DNA of 64,000 nucleotides, taken from contig JAAEAF010002527.1 of assembly GCA_011037195.1 (NCBI GenBank), positions 83,039-147,038 on the forward strand, in the 5' to 3' direction. Below, one piece after another: positions 1 through 11,700 of this stretch. A model generated the notes under the pieces. The model searched no databases. It was not told where the DNA came from and was given only the letters and a program-made list of their open reading frames with translations. The translations under genes and the position numbers were made by a program. This DNA is from Triatoma infestans (Eukaryota > Arthropoda > Insecta > Hemiptera > Reduviidae). Numbering within the stretch: position 1 is the first letter of the stretch; the number at the start of each line of letters is the position of its first letter.

Positions 1-8
1 GTTAGTTT

Positions 9-130
9 TTAATAGGCTTCAAAAGGTGATGTCACTACGGAACCTTTAAATTTTCTTTTCGTTCTTATGCCTGTTACCAGGGTATTACTTTTAGGAAATG
101 CAGTTTGTCCATTAAACATAGTGTCTTCAT
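9..130 (-). CDS. mRpL50: mRpL50 exon 5 (C-terminus and stop)
   Basis: 122 nt after a TTTTTAG acceptor, encoding DEDTMFNGQTAFPKSNTLV through to TSPFEAY and a TAA at 9-11. The 3' UTR and poly(A) site lie beyond the window edge. Confidence 0.9.
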
Positions 131-2519
131 CTAAAAAGAAAAAATGAGTATTTAAATATAACATAAATAAACCAAATGAAAAAATAAAGTGGAAACAAAC
201 CTGGATGAAATCTATGTGGCTCATACTGCACGTGTAAATTTGGTGGAAGATCTATTCTTTTCATTCTTTCAAGAGGAAGTACTGTATCTACTGGCGTGGA
301 ATAGAATTTTTTTAAATCATCTAAAAGCAAAGAATTACTTATGTCGGTTAATAAAAAGATTTTGGATTCGCTTATCATTATTTTGAAAAACGCAATGTTC
401 TCACTAAATTTTTAGAAATGGAATATTTTAGGCGAAAAGTCTCAAAACTTTTATCTTTCAGTTCAAGAATTCTTCCAGTATAATGATGTACTGGGACTAT
501 AATACACGTCCCATCATATATACACAAAGTATAATATATAATGGGTAATATGAGGAATAAAAGATATATTACTTTGCTTAGAATTATTCAACTATTATTA
601 TTTAGTAACAAAGTGCCACCTTGGCTTAATGATTAGAGGCACGGATTCCAAGCTATGGTGATATATGTGTGATACTAGGTTCGATTCCCGGTCTTAGACT
701 TTTTTTATATGTATTTATTTTAGTAATTTATATAATCAAACATGTTTGCTAACCGCCTCGGTCCATGAACACCTGATCCGTAGTTGGGCGTATAATTCAT
801 TTGGAAAATAGGCATTATTTTTTATAACAAAACTTATTTCATACCCAAAATATTTTTTTGTAGCAGACAACTTCAAAACAATCATTTGCATGACCACTTG
901 CTCAAGACATAATGTTAAGCTTGAGGCTTCTATTTTTTTTAAATAAATGAACTATCTGACATTAGTCGATGAAATTTACTTATTTGCAACAGTAAGCATG
1001 AGCCGATAGGATGCATGTGGCAGAAATATTATGTAAATGTTATAATTTCTTGTTGCCGTCAGATTCACATTATACATAATAGTGTAAAATACTGTCAATT
1101 GGGAAGACAAAAACTGATTTTTCCTTTTTGATAGTTATTTTATTCCACTGTTCCGGCGAATATTATTCCCTTTCTTCAGAGATATCTACAATTTACACGT
1201 GTCTTCTCACTGCTCATACATATTCCCCTTGGTTTCTGTTTCTATAATACTAGTATGATACTGAAGCGTTGGGATAAAATATAGTTTACAAACAAATTGT
1301 TTTTACCTACCAGGACAGTTAACCAAATTTTAAATAACATATTATCTGCTATATTCACTTAAACATCTTATTTCGTCAGTAGCTGAGTATTTTTCACGTT
1401 TGCATTCGTAAAATCAAGCTAATAGCAATGCATTAAATGTAAATAAGAAAATGCCATTCTCTGAAAAGTGAATATAGTGAAAACTAAATATCACGAAAAA
1501 TTCTACAAAAGAGAATTCTAATAAACGAAAAATGCATCATGATGCAGCATGATGTGCTTGCTATCTTGATCAATTAGATCGTTTACTCTAGGGTAAGAAC
1601 TGCAACAAGAAATCACGTTAAAAGTTCCAGAACTTGTTCAGGCTGATATCTTAGCAAAATTCCTTCTGCAACTCTAAAAGACCTGTCTTTGGAGCTAATA
1701 CTGCTGTATTTACAAAACAACTGTCATGACAATTTAAAAATCCGGATAGACATCTCTGTACTAATATTTTTGATTTTCTCCTTTTATTTTTTATTAATTT
1801 CATTATCCAAAAGTAATCGTAAACCACATTAATCGTAAATTACTCATATATTGAACTTCTAATCATCCTTATGTTATAAAAAACAAAACATACATAGATA
1901 TTTACAATCATTGAATTTCAAAAAAATACATTTTACCATAAGTTAATATCTGGTGCAAAATAGAGTTGGGTACGCTGTGTTTAAATACTCTACTGCAAGC
2001 GTTCAATATCTGATATTTTTGCAAGTGCGATATCGACTGAAAAGGAACTGAACCAAGTACACTGTTTACAATATTTTTTAGAGAGTTCTCTAGATTTTCT
2101 GGAGGTTGGTAGCTATTCTGACATCTCAAGAACCTTAAACACAACAATCAAGTGAACACTTTTTTTACCAATTAAATTTTAACTATCAACCAAAAAGCTT
2201 TCACTTACCCTTTAGTAGCCACAGAGTCTTGGGTAGATTGTAATTTACGGCAAGCTGGCACCTCTACTTTACATAATTTTTCCTTAAAATGCTTTTTGGC
2301 ATATCCTCGGCATTGTAACTATACAAGAGTAATTTGTATTTTGTAAAAAATTACTAGAAGAATATATGATAAGAAATTTTCTTAATATTTATTTGATTTT
2401 GCTTAACTGCCTACAATATTTTTATGCAATTCAAATTAGTTACTTACTAAACTAAGTTTTTCTGTAAATAATTTGTTTGGACTATTTTTTGACATCACAT
2501 GCTTTATGAAAGCAGCCAT
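9..2519 (-). CDS. mRpL50: Mitochondrial large ribosomal subunit protein mL50 (mRpL50), complete, 5 exons
   Basis: Component of the large subunit of the mitochondrial ribosome, made in the cytosol and imported into the matrix. Five exons on the minus strand (2448-2519, 2209-2318, 1937-2133, 201-320, 9-130) join in phase to 621 nt, 206 residues plus stop. Family hallmarks are SYQPPENLENSL (near residue 66), HSVPNSILHQILTY (about 113-126), KKFYSTPVD, then LPPNLHVQYEPHRFHP and NGQTAFPKSNTLVTG near the C-terminus, as in insect mL50. The N-terminus is basic and hydroxylated, with RGYAKK at about 28-33 fitting a matrix-protease (R at -3) cleavage site. I chose the ATG at 2519 (A at -3, G at +4, sequence typical of a targeting peptide). 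An in-frame ATG at 2618 would add 33 residues but has a poor context. The gene is head-to-head with Med13. Identification rests on remembered family similarity; the fold and phase agreement make it firm. Confidence 0.9.
201..320 (-). CDS. mRpL50: mRpL50 exon 4
   Basis: 120 nt; acceptor CTTTTAG, donor CCAG|GTTTGT. Encodes DDLKKFYSTPVDTVLPL and LPPNLHVQYEPHRFHP, a signature of metazoan mL50. Confidence 0.9.
321..1936 (-). other. mRpL50 intron 3
   Basis: 1.6 kb A+T-rich intron. It holds one tRNA-like element (about 613-707, listed separately). I see nothing else coding or structured in it. Confidence 0.75.
613..707 (+). repeat. tRNA-like sequence (tRNA pseudogene or SINE head)
   Basis: An A-box-like TGGCTTAATGA at 622-632 and a perfect B box GGTTCGATTCC at 678-688 are followed by a run of seven T at 701-707, a pol III stop signal. 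The T-arm half-pairs around the B box, but the outer ends do not form a 7 bp acceptor stem, so I do not call a working tRNA. It differs from the SINE family found elsewhere in the window. Confidence 0.5.
1937..2133 (-). CDS. mRpL50: mRpL50 exon 3 (core of the family)
   Basis: 197 nt between a TTTAAG acceptor and the donor TATG|GTAAAA. It carries the most recognisable mL50 block: SYQPPENLENSL followed later by FKHSVPNSILHQILTY. It completes codon GGG with exon 2 and leaves one base for exon 4. Confidence 0.88.
2209..2318 (-). CDS. mRpL50: mRpL50 exon 2
   Basis: 110 nt, entered in phase 0 after a TATAG acceptor and leaving two bases (GG) before GTAAGTG. Encodes the basic stretch LQCRGYAKKHFKEKLCKVEV, containing the likely end of the targeting peptide. 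This exon is too short to stand out as an open frame; it was found by splice phase. Confidence 0.82.
2448..2519 (-). CDS. mRpL50: mRpL50 exon 1 (start codon, targeting peptide)
   Basis: Codons 1-24, starting MAAFIKHVMSK. The donor on the minus strand is TTA|GTAAGT, phase 0. An in-frame upstream ATG at 2616-2618 (start MATGKWR) leaves the alternative of a longer first exon. Confidence 0.8.
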
Positions 2520-2730
2520 GATAGTATTTCTTAATACCACGTGATCAATATTGACCAATAGAATGCGCCGGAGCATTGCGCTTGTTGTCCTATCTATCCG
2601 CCATTTTCCAGTCGCCATTGAAGGAGAAAACCCTTCTGAATGGGTCTTAAATAACGTTAATTTTTGGTGGTTATATTGGTTTGTTGGGTGCGTAGTGGTA
2701 AATTAGTTTTAAGTTTAAGATGGATAAAGC
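2520..2730. promoter_or_regulatory. Shared promoter between mRpL50 and Med13
   Basis: Only 211 bp separate the two start codons, which face away from each other, so the promoter and both 5' UTRs must lie here. The stretch is richer in CpG than its surroundings. It contains a perfect YY1/Pho-type CCGCCATTTT (2598-2607), a second GCCAT core at 2614-2618, an E-box CACGTG near 2537-2542, and an inverted CCAAT (ATTGGTCAATA region, seen as GACCAATAG near 2553-2561). No TATA box is obvious, as expected for housekeeping genes. Start sites are not visible from sequence alone. Confidence 0.65.
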
Positions 2731-2799
2731 ATGACGAATCCAAATAATCAAACCAACGGAGCCAGTTTGGAGGATTGCCACACTAACTTCTTTGCCCTG
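2731..2799 (+). CDS. Med13: Med13 exon 1 (start codon)
   Basis: Codons 1-23, [20 protein letters not shown] and on, ending CTG|GTAAGC in phase 0. It is the conserved Med13 start. The ATG is preceded by AAAGC, giving A at -3. Confidence 0.93.
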
Positions 2800-5700
2800 G
2801 TAAGCGAAGTAGCTCCCTTAGCCTAGCCTAGTTTTGTAATAAGTTGAGAATTAAAGTTAACTTTAATATAAGTCGATAAATTACTTCTCCAAAATAGGGT
2901 ATCGTTGGTTGTCTGTATGTAGTTTTGCGTTGTTCTTGATTTTTCTTTTATTTTACTTAGGAATGTTTTTTGACTGTACGTAATTTAATTTTTAGATTTA
3001 GCACACTTTCTTTTACTCTCAATAATAAAGGTTTTTTGTTTTTGTCAGTAAATAAAAATGTGCCTCATTTCATTTAAATCCATATGAATATAATATATTG
3101 AGAAGTGAACTAATTATTGCCAGATTATAGTTACGATATAGGTGTCAATTATAGCCTTGAAAAACAAATTGAACACTGGCACATATAATGTGTTGCACTT
3201 TTATTAGATGGGTTAAGCGTATTATATATTTCAAAGGAACTTTTAATTTGCTAATTTTGTTATTTTGATAGATGATGGCTTTCGGATTTCTCAATATTTT
3301 CTCATAACTTTGTAAAACTTTCGGTTTCGACTGCTGTTTACTTTTATTGTAATTGCTTGTTGAAATTAATATTTAGTTTCAGATTTCTCAAATTGATGGT
3401 TAGGTGTGAGTTTTTGATAAAATGAACATGAATTCAGTTAAACTTTTCATATATTTATTAAAATTAAATTGAAGATATTTTTTTACGTCAGATGTTAATT
3501 CTCACTTAGTAGGAAATGAGTTTTCACAAGAAGTTATATTTTCAAGCGAAAACTAAATAAACGTTCTGCCTTTCTTTTGAGTGTTTTGTTAAAAAAAGAG
3601 AGAAAAAAAGTTCATTAATATGCCTGTAACTTCCTCATTGAAAGAAAAGTAGGTCTCTAAATTATGATGGTATGTGGAGCACTCCCGTGGCTTGACATTG
3701 ATGTATATTTCAAAGTTACATAAAAATAAATTTATTAATTCTTTTCGGTGGCAAAAAAAAAGTTGGTGCATTAAATATTTAAGAAAATCTCCCTACTTCT
3801 GTACCTGACTTGTGAAACAGGTCATTGACATAACTTCCAAGCAGTAGGTACTGTATGACAAGTGATAAATGCATCCAAAATAATTGAGTTAGCTTTTTGA
3901 TGAAAATTATTGTTTCAGCTAAGATTTAAATGAATTCATTTTTTTTTTTTTTGGCAAGAAATGCATTCAAAGATTTTATTCTTTTTATATGCGTAATATT
4001 TTTCTAAGTTTCAGTTTTCTTTGCAAATATTTTAAGATTAAATTTGCTTAATATTTTTTCTAGATGGAGCTTTCTTAATTAATATTTTGTTTGTGGTATA
4101 CTAATTCTATTGGCCGATAAATACATTAAGGCCACCTTTGATTATGTTCATTTTTTTAGTATTCCTAAAATTACATTGTACATGTAACTGAATTCATATT
4201 TGCGTTTCATTAAATATTGAGTCGGTAAATCGGTGTTAAATGAAATAGCGCTCTTTAAACAACCTGTCTATTTTAATGCCTATCCTGTCGTTCCTAATAA
4301 TTTTAATATTGCCACTAAAACCTTTTTATTCTCTAATTATTTCACATAATAGAATAGAAGTTTATTATTTTGATTTGTAATTCTTATTAGGATAGATAAT
4401 AGCATTATATATATATAAAACAAATTCGTAATTCACTTTGCGCATTTTTTACATTCATTGAATATTTTTCTGTTAATTTATTTTATTATTTTATGGAGAA
4501 ATGAATAAAAAACATTTTCAATCTGAGTAATGTTCACCTTGTTAGATAACTATTGTGTAATAAAAAAAGCAAATCCAGTTATACATTTTATATTTTAGTG
4601 GACAGTGTTGGTATTTTGTTTAGCTTGGTGAAATTTTATTTAATTTTTTTTCTGTTGTATTTAAATATACCAATGTATTGGAATACTAAGGATCTTATTA
4701 ATAAAATAAAACAAAAAAAATAGCCAGCATGGAAAAGGAGGCATGCATTTAAGATATAGCTTAATGAAAATGAATTTTATTTCTATTTATTCGTAAACCG
4801 CTTTTACTATCGTTTCATTTGCTACATAACTTTAGCCTTATCTTTGCTGATGGCCTTAATCTGTTTTGTAATTTTTCTATTGAGCCATTTTATGATGTTA
4901 TTGCAATCTTAATTTTGGGTTGAATTTGTTGTTTATTCCATTTTGTTTACCAAATTTATTGTAAATATAGTCGTGACTTAATATCATAGTTTATTTTATA
5001 ATCGTATATTCATAATGAAATATAAAACTCATTAGTTTACAAAGCATACAAATTCATAATCCTTCCACATGCCTATTTTAATTTATACTACACAGTTTGT
5101 CGATATATTTTTAGTTGAATTTATTCTCTTATATACTAGATTCTTTTTTTTTTATGCTTCCTTCTCGTATCTCATTTTGCTTGATTATTAGAGAGTTACC
5201 CATTGCATTTATCTTACCTAATGAATTTTATTATATCAGCATTTTTGTTTTGTTTGATATTTGGTTGAAGTTGAATTAGAATTTCTCGAAAATAAATATT
5301 TTCATAATTTTCTCCATTAACTATTGTTTATTGACACATGTTAATTCTGTTTTCTGCTTAAATTCAAATAAAACACACATCCAAATAAATGTAAAGAAGT
5401 TAATCAGTTCATAATTTACCTTCTTTCAAAGGCTCATAGCACGTGAAAGGTGTTCTCATTTCATATTTAAGGAAGTTATAAAAAAAAAAAATTATTTCCT
5501 TGTTTTTAAGGACTAATTCATCCAATTAAATGAAGCAATTTTTTTTTTAAATATCTCAAAATTCTAAATAATTTAAAAGAAATTGGATTACTATTTTTCT
5601 TTTTATTTATTGCTAAATTAGTAATCAATGAATTATTCGAATATTTATGTAGTTGATAACTAATTTTTTCTTACTAATAGCTAAACAATAAATTTGGAAA

Positions 5701-8700
5701 AGAAATACTATTAATTAAGGAAATAAATAATGCAGTAAAATGGGATATTGTTGCAGTATTTCATGATAGAACATAAGACTTTCAGTGCAGTCTGATTCTT
5801 TTAGAAGTATGAATATTTAGTGGACTTAATTTACACTTAAAATTAAGGTTTATTATTTATCATTTAGAATCATTGCAAAATTGTGACGACAGATATTTAA
5901 AAAAAATATTTTAATGTCTAAATGAATCCTAATAATCCTGTAAGAGGATAAGAGGAGGAAACAAATTGATATAATAGAAAAATAATCTTTTAACATTAGT
6001 TCGAATCCTTATCATTTAAATTAATTCCAAATAGAAGTCTGGGAATACATAATTGAAATAGTGTAAGATTTAAACCACGTTGCCCACAAAATGATTTTAT
6101 TAAAATATAGTCAGAGATGAGTAAAATTATGAGTTTAGATCCAATCATCTCATTTAATCACCATGTAAAAAAAAAAAAAAATTGTGTAGTCTTCCGTAAT
6201 ATCCATGGATATTGGAATTATCCTAAAAAGCTGTTGTGAGCTAACCTTGCCGAAGGGTGGTTGACGGGGATGTATAAATTGTAGTGGGGGCTATGGTCGA
6301 TTCTGTATGCTCACAGTTGGAGCAGTTATGTCATGCACTACCACTTGTCGAATTAAAAGGCATTAAATTCAAAACTAGGGTTTAATTGTACAATAACAAT
6401 TTTGTTTCAGCAAAAAATGTTAATAATTCATTTTCTTAATCATTTCTACTCTTAATTTAATTTAATTTTATATTTATTTAATGAATGTCATGTCAAAAAG
6501 TTCTTGAATCTAAAACAAAGGATGTTTTTTGAAGAAGAAAAATGCATAGTTTTATTAATGTGATAATCATTACTTAATCCTATCCAATAAAATGTATAAC
6601 TTTCACATTAAGCAAAGCAGGTATTGGTTTAGTGGTGGGAAAATCGTATTTATTATAAATATTTCTATTTTTCTTCTATATTCCAGAGGTTCATTATTGA
6701 TGTTAAATGCTTGACTATTAACTATTCATGTTTTACAATTAATAGGAATTAGGTTCTGCGAGCTTTATCGAGATTAAACGAATATAAACGAAATATTTTA
6801 AAACAAATATTTATTAAAAAAATACTATTTATTATTATTAGTGTTTAGTGATTGCATAATGATGAATGGTTGGTTTACATTTTGCCAATAAATGCGGCAT
6901 ATAAATAATGGAGACTGCGGAAAGGCCTAACCGTTCAGTGCTGGACACGTGTGCGGCCTGCTATTGATTTCCTTATAAACATTAGGATCCAGCAGTGTGG
7001 TCCGCGCTTTGCAGGACAAATGTGCTAGCACCTTTATCATCTCACAAAACTCTTACAACGCAACTATTAATACGTTGTTTGTTTTGTTAATTTGTTAATA
7101 AATATACTGTTTAAAAAATAATTATATGTGATTAAATAAATAATATATTATTAAAAACTGCGATTTTTTAATTATTTTAGTTGTTTTTACTTCTAAAAGT
7201 GAAGCAAAATTTCGTAATAAACTTCAGTTTTATGGAAAATGAAAATGACAAACTAATAACATTTAAAATATATATTAATAATTTCTTGAAACAGTATCAT
7301 TAAAAGTTTATAAATTTATAACAACTAGATACTGTTAATGGTAGAATATAATAGTTTTTGCCCTAATTTCATAAAATGAGAGTACATATTAAAAGACGGA
7401 AGGATAAATCTTTTACTTCCTGCGAAGAGAAATAAACTTATACTGTACTGTATATTCTGATATACTTTTATTCTTGAGGTCATAATGTATGAGAGAATTT
7501 AAAACCCTCTTAATCTGGTCGGAGGAGATAACCATTTGTTGGGTATCATCTTTCGAGAGCGGGAAATATCTTCACGTTTTGTGACCTTCCTTTATTTACA
7601 AATAGCTTATGAATGTGTATTAAATCACGCATGTATATATAACAATATTTCTGTAACTTATAATCATAATTACTGTATCAGGGAATATACTTAAGTTAAT
7701 AATAATTGGTCTTTAAATCATACAGTACGAGCAATTTTACTTTAAATAGTATAGTACATCTTAATAACGCGACTAATCATCACGAGAACGACTAACTTAC
7801 GGTTCCCGCTACCTTTTCCATTGCTGCAAAGGTGACTGGCAACATAGAACAAAGCTACTTCGCACTCTTATTGAAAAGAATCGTTTACATTAGTATCTAT
7901 AAAATATCATTATTCAATTTTCATGCAGCAATTTTACGATTTATTAATTAATTAAATATTAAATTTTGCTATAGTAGTTCACTTTTATTATGATCTTTCA
8001 ATTTACCAAATTATTCCAATTTCGGCATCTTGTTTTGATCAAATTGTTTAAATTTTTGAATTCTCAAATTTATTTTATAGCATTCAATGCTAAGGATAAA
8101 TTTACTTCAGGGGTATTCATTTTTTGTAACCAAAGTTTGTGTTTAAATTAAATTTATATGTACCCCTTTAAAACATGTTTTAGAATTCATCCCTTCACCT
8201 CATGATAATTTTCCATCGCAACCTGAAATAATAATAATAATAGTTATTGAAATCGTGCAGCGATGGATTGTAACTTCTATTCGAAATCAACCCGATTATA
8301 TTGAAAGCGTATTCACGATCGCCAGAATGAGTATAACTGTTTTTTATGTATTCTAATTAAAGGCATTTACATTGGTAACATGTTTTTGGGTAATATGAGT
8401 AATACAGGGTCCAACATGACATTTTTTATTACAAATTTGTTTTCCTTGCTTTACGTTAATATCCCTTATTTCCCTATTTTACAGTAATAATAATAATTTT
8501 CATTTATGTATTTAATCATTTCATTGTTGTAAATTGGAACAACAGCCCTTTGGCAACTTGTTTTGGAATAAGAAATTCACTTTTATTGTGACATTATTTC
8601 TTTTCGTTACTTCCTATTTATCGACTTTAATGAATTAATGAACATTATTTGAGGGGGATTAGAACGACCATGACTGGTTTGCCATGCTGGACCCTGTAGT

Positions 8701-11700
8701 ATTCACATTATATGTTTTTGTGTTAAGACAAACTTTTAACTGACTATGTGGATGGGTCCGCAATGCTAGATAAAATCAGGTATTTTATCCGTATTCGCAA
8801 GCATATTTCTTATATTCCTGATCGGTTTCAGATTTTTATCCATCGTCAGAATACAAGTCGTGTAGAGAATTCACTTCAACCCAGTGTTTCTGTTACACTT
8901 GACACTTGTTGGTTTGTTAATGCATGTGCGTTATAAGGTTATAAGCTCAAAAGTTAATAAGGTTTTTACAAAAGTTTTTGTGCATCAAAACAGTTTTATA
9001 AAAATTAAAACGCTTATTTGAATCTTATCTTCAAAATATAAACCTACATTTCCTACCAATTTCACCCACCTTTCTGCAAGTATTTCACTTTGGTAACGGT
9101 ACCTCTCCATTATTTTGAGGCGAAAAACTTTGGCATCCTAATCAGTGTATCCAAATTTGCAAACTTTGGTCTTTTCAGAAAATGTACCCTAATCCGTAAT
9201 CAGATAGTGAGGCAAAACGCTTGCTTCCTTCAAATCTGCTAATTTTACCTGAATCAGACGCGAACGATGGGCGGTAGCATTGTAGAATAGTTTTATTTCG
9301 GTTAATTAAAACCTAACTTGCTTTTAAGATTTCATAATCTCTATCCGGCTATTAAACATAAAGTTCTGAGTCAACAGCTCTGCATTCTGGAACAAGCTCA
9401 AAATGCAAACACCTTCAACGTTCCACTAAACGCAAAATATGACTTTGTTCTCCGAATGTATCTTGGCGAAACTCCGGTTGAGCTATATGGTACCCATTAC
9501 TTTCCTTGTTTGGATTTTTTAAAAATATCGACTTTTCACCATTTGTTACTCTTTTCCAAAATCAGACTTTTTTTATTTGGGAGCAAATTTTTGCATATAT
9601 CGAATCGCTATTTGGCTTGGCGCTTTTCCATCTTGAAGATCTGATTTTGGCCTTAAATTCCGGACATCCAACTTTCCGGAATGATTTTCACTCATCTTGA
9701 AGACTGGTGTCTCCACTTTAGAAACGTTTAAACCAAAACACTGCCGTATTTCGGACACCATCCTCTTCCTTTCCACAGCACGGATTCTTGACTGCCGCCT
9801 TTGTCTTTTTTTTCCCAGTAATATCTAAGAAGATCACGAATCACATTTTGGTTAAAAATTATAATAGGAAATGAGAGGTAAACTTAGGTTAGACAATGAA
9901 TAAATGGCATTGATATAAATTATAGTGTAACAACCTAGTAGGCAACCTAGAAGCAGGCTACCACGGAAAATGTCTCTGAATGTTAAAAATGGTAACGCGA
10001 TTGAAAATTTCATAATTTGCTTTGGCAGGAAAGATGTAATAAGTTGTAGACTAAAAAGAATCTGTTGTGATTCAATCATTTAGTTTTGTGATTTATGTTC
10101 TAAAATATTGTTTAATATTTCATTCAATGAAGTTATTACATTTGAATTTATAAAAATGAATTCTATTAATTTGCAACTTATTCATCAAATATAATTTTCA
10201 GTAATTATTTACTTAATTTATATCAAATCTTTATTGTTTCAGACTGATTTGTGTGGAATAAAATGGCGTAAGGTGGTGTGGGGCGAGTGGAGTGACTGTG
10301 GAGGTGATGTACTTGAAGACCCAGTACTAGGTTCATATGTACGCTGTTTGGCAGCAGATATACTCTGTGTATGGAGAAGAGTTTCTGCACCACCTCCGGC
10401 TCCCAGGACTCATGATGGCTTGTTTGATCAAATTGGATTAGCCACACCAGCGCCCACTCCAAATCACCCTCCACTCGCTCTACACACCGCCAAAGAATTA
10501 TGGATATTCTGGTACGGAGAAGAGCCAGATTTAAGCTCTCTTATAAATCGAGAACTGCTTTCCTCAGGTTGGATTTTGTTTTATTTAATAAAAAATTTCA
10601 ATTTATATTTGTTTTTATTTAAAAAAAATAATTAATTCGATTTTAATGTTTAAGAAAGAGGTACCTCTTCCTGTTCTGTCTTTATAGAAATTCCTTTGAT
10701 AGACAATCTTGGAGATCAGATTAGTGATAATGTGCTCAGTTATTCTTACTTATTCGATTTGTTCATAGTTTTGGCCAAGATTTTTTTTTAGCTATCACAT
10801 TGATAATAAAGTCATTTATGAACAACACATAAATGAACACTTGAAGACCATTAAAACAAATTCTGAAATATCTACACGAAGTGGTAGAACTCTAGGAGCT
10901 GAGGAGTATCATTAATAAACCATGGAAAGTGTAAAAGAAGTTTAAAGTTATAGAAATATATTAATATCTGTGGATTCAAGATTCAATCAAAGTAGTTACC
11001 ATTAGTGGTCAGAATAAACAAAATTTTTTGAAACGGGTTTGTCTTTTTTATTGTTATGATTTGCCTTACAAGAGCTAAAAAATGAAGAAATACATGAAAC
11101 AGTCATTACTATAATGTTCTAGATCTACAAAAATAATCAGCATCTGTGCTTCGATTTACATTATGATCAGTTTTCTCCATCATTATTATTCCCAGTTAGA
11201 TTACAAAACTTCCTCATAAAGTTGAGAGAGGAAGTGCTAAAATGGTCTAAAGATTTTCAGACATTCAGTTTTATTTTATGTGATACACTTCGTTAAGTGG
11301 AAATAAATTTCTGAATTAAAATTAATAATATCTTTGCTGAATAATAATGATTTGAATTCTGGTGAGTAAGGTTGTTTTTTCCCCCTTTAATTTTCAGCAT
11401 ATAGAAAATAAGTTATTTTTTTCTTATACATTAATATTAATTTTTTGTCCACTAGATGGAGAACAAGGATCCTGGGAGAATGGCTTGACATATGAATGCC
11501 GATCTTTACTTTTTAAGGCGCTTCATAATCTAATTGAAAGGTATCCTATATTTATTTTTTTATACAATTTTTCAATAGGTTGTTCTCAATAAATTATTAG
11601 TATGTATTTATATGCACAGATCATGATTGATTTCAATGATCAATGATCATGATTTCTATAATGTCCCAGCATTGCTTTTTCACTTAGCTTCTATCAATAT

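Larger units (their letters stand above)
2800..10242 (+). other. Med13 intron 1
   Basis: 7.4 kb, very A+T-rich. It contains a 292 bp MITE (8405-8696), a shared repeat fragment near 8745-8790, and a 3' fragment of the hammerhead repeat family (about 9949-9979). The short open frames between 9318 and 9776 show no recognisable protein. Long first introns often hold enhancers, but none can be named here. Confidence 0.8.

Noticed and set aside
613..707. Functional tRNA gene
   Set aside because: B box and terminator are present, but the acceptor stem cannot form and no anticodon arm fits.
9318..9776. Overlapping frames in intron 1 (108, 64 and 67 codons)
   Set aside because: They overlap in different frames and strands and show no family motif.
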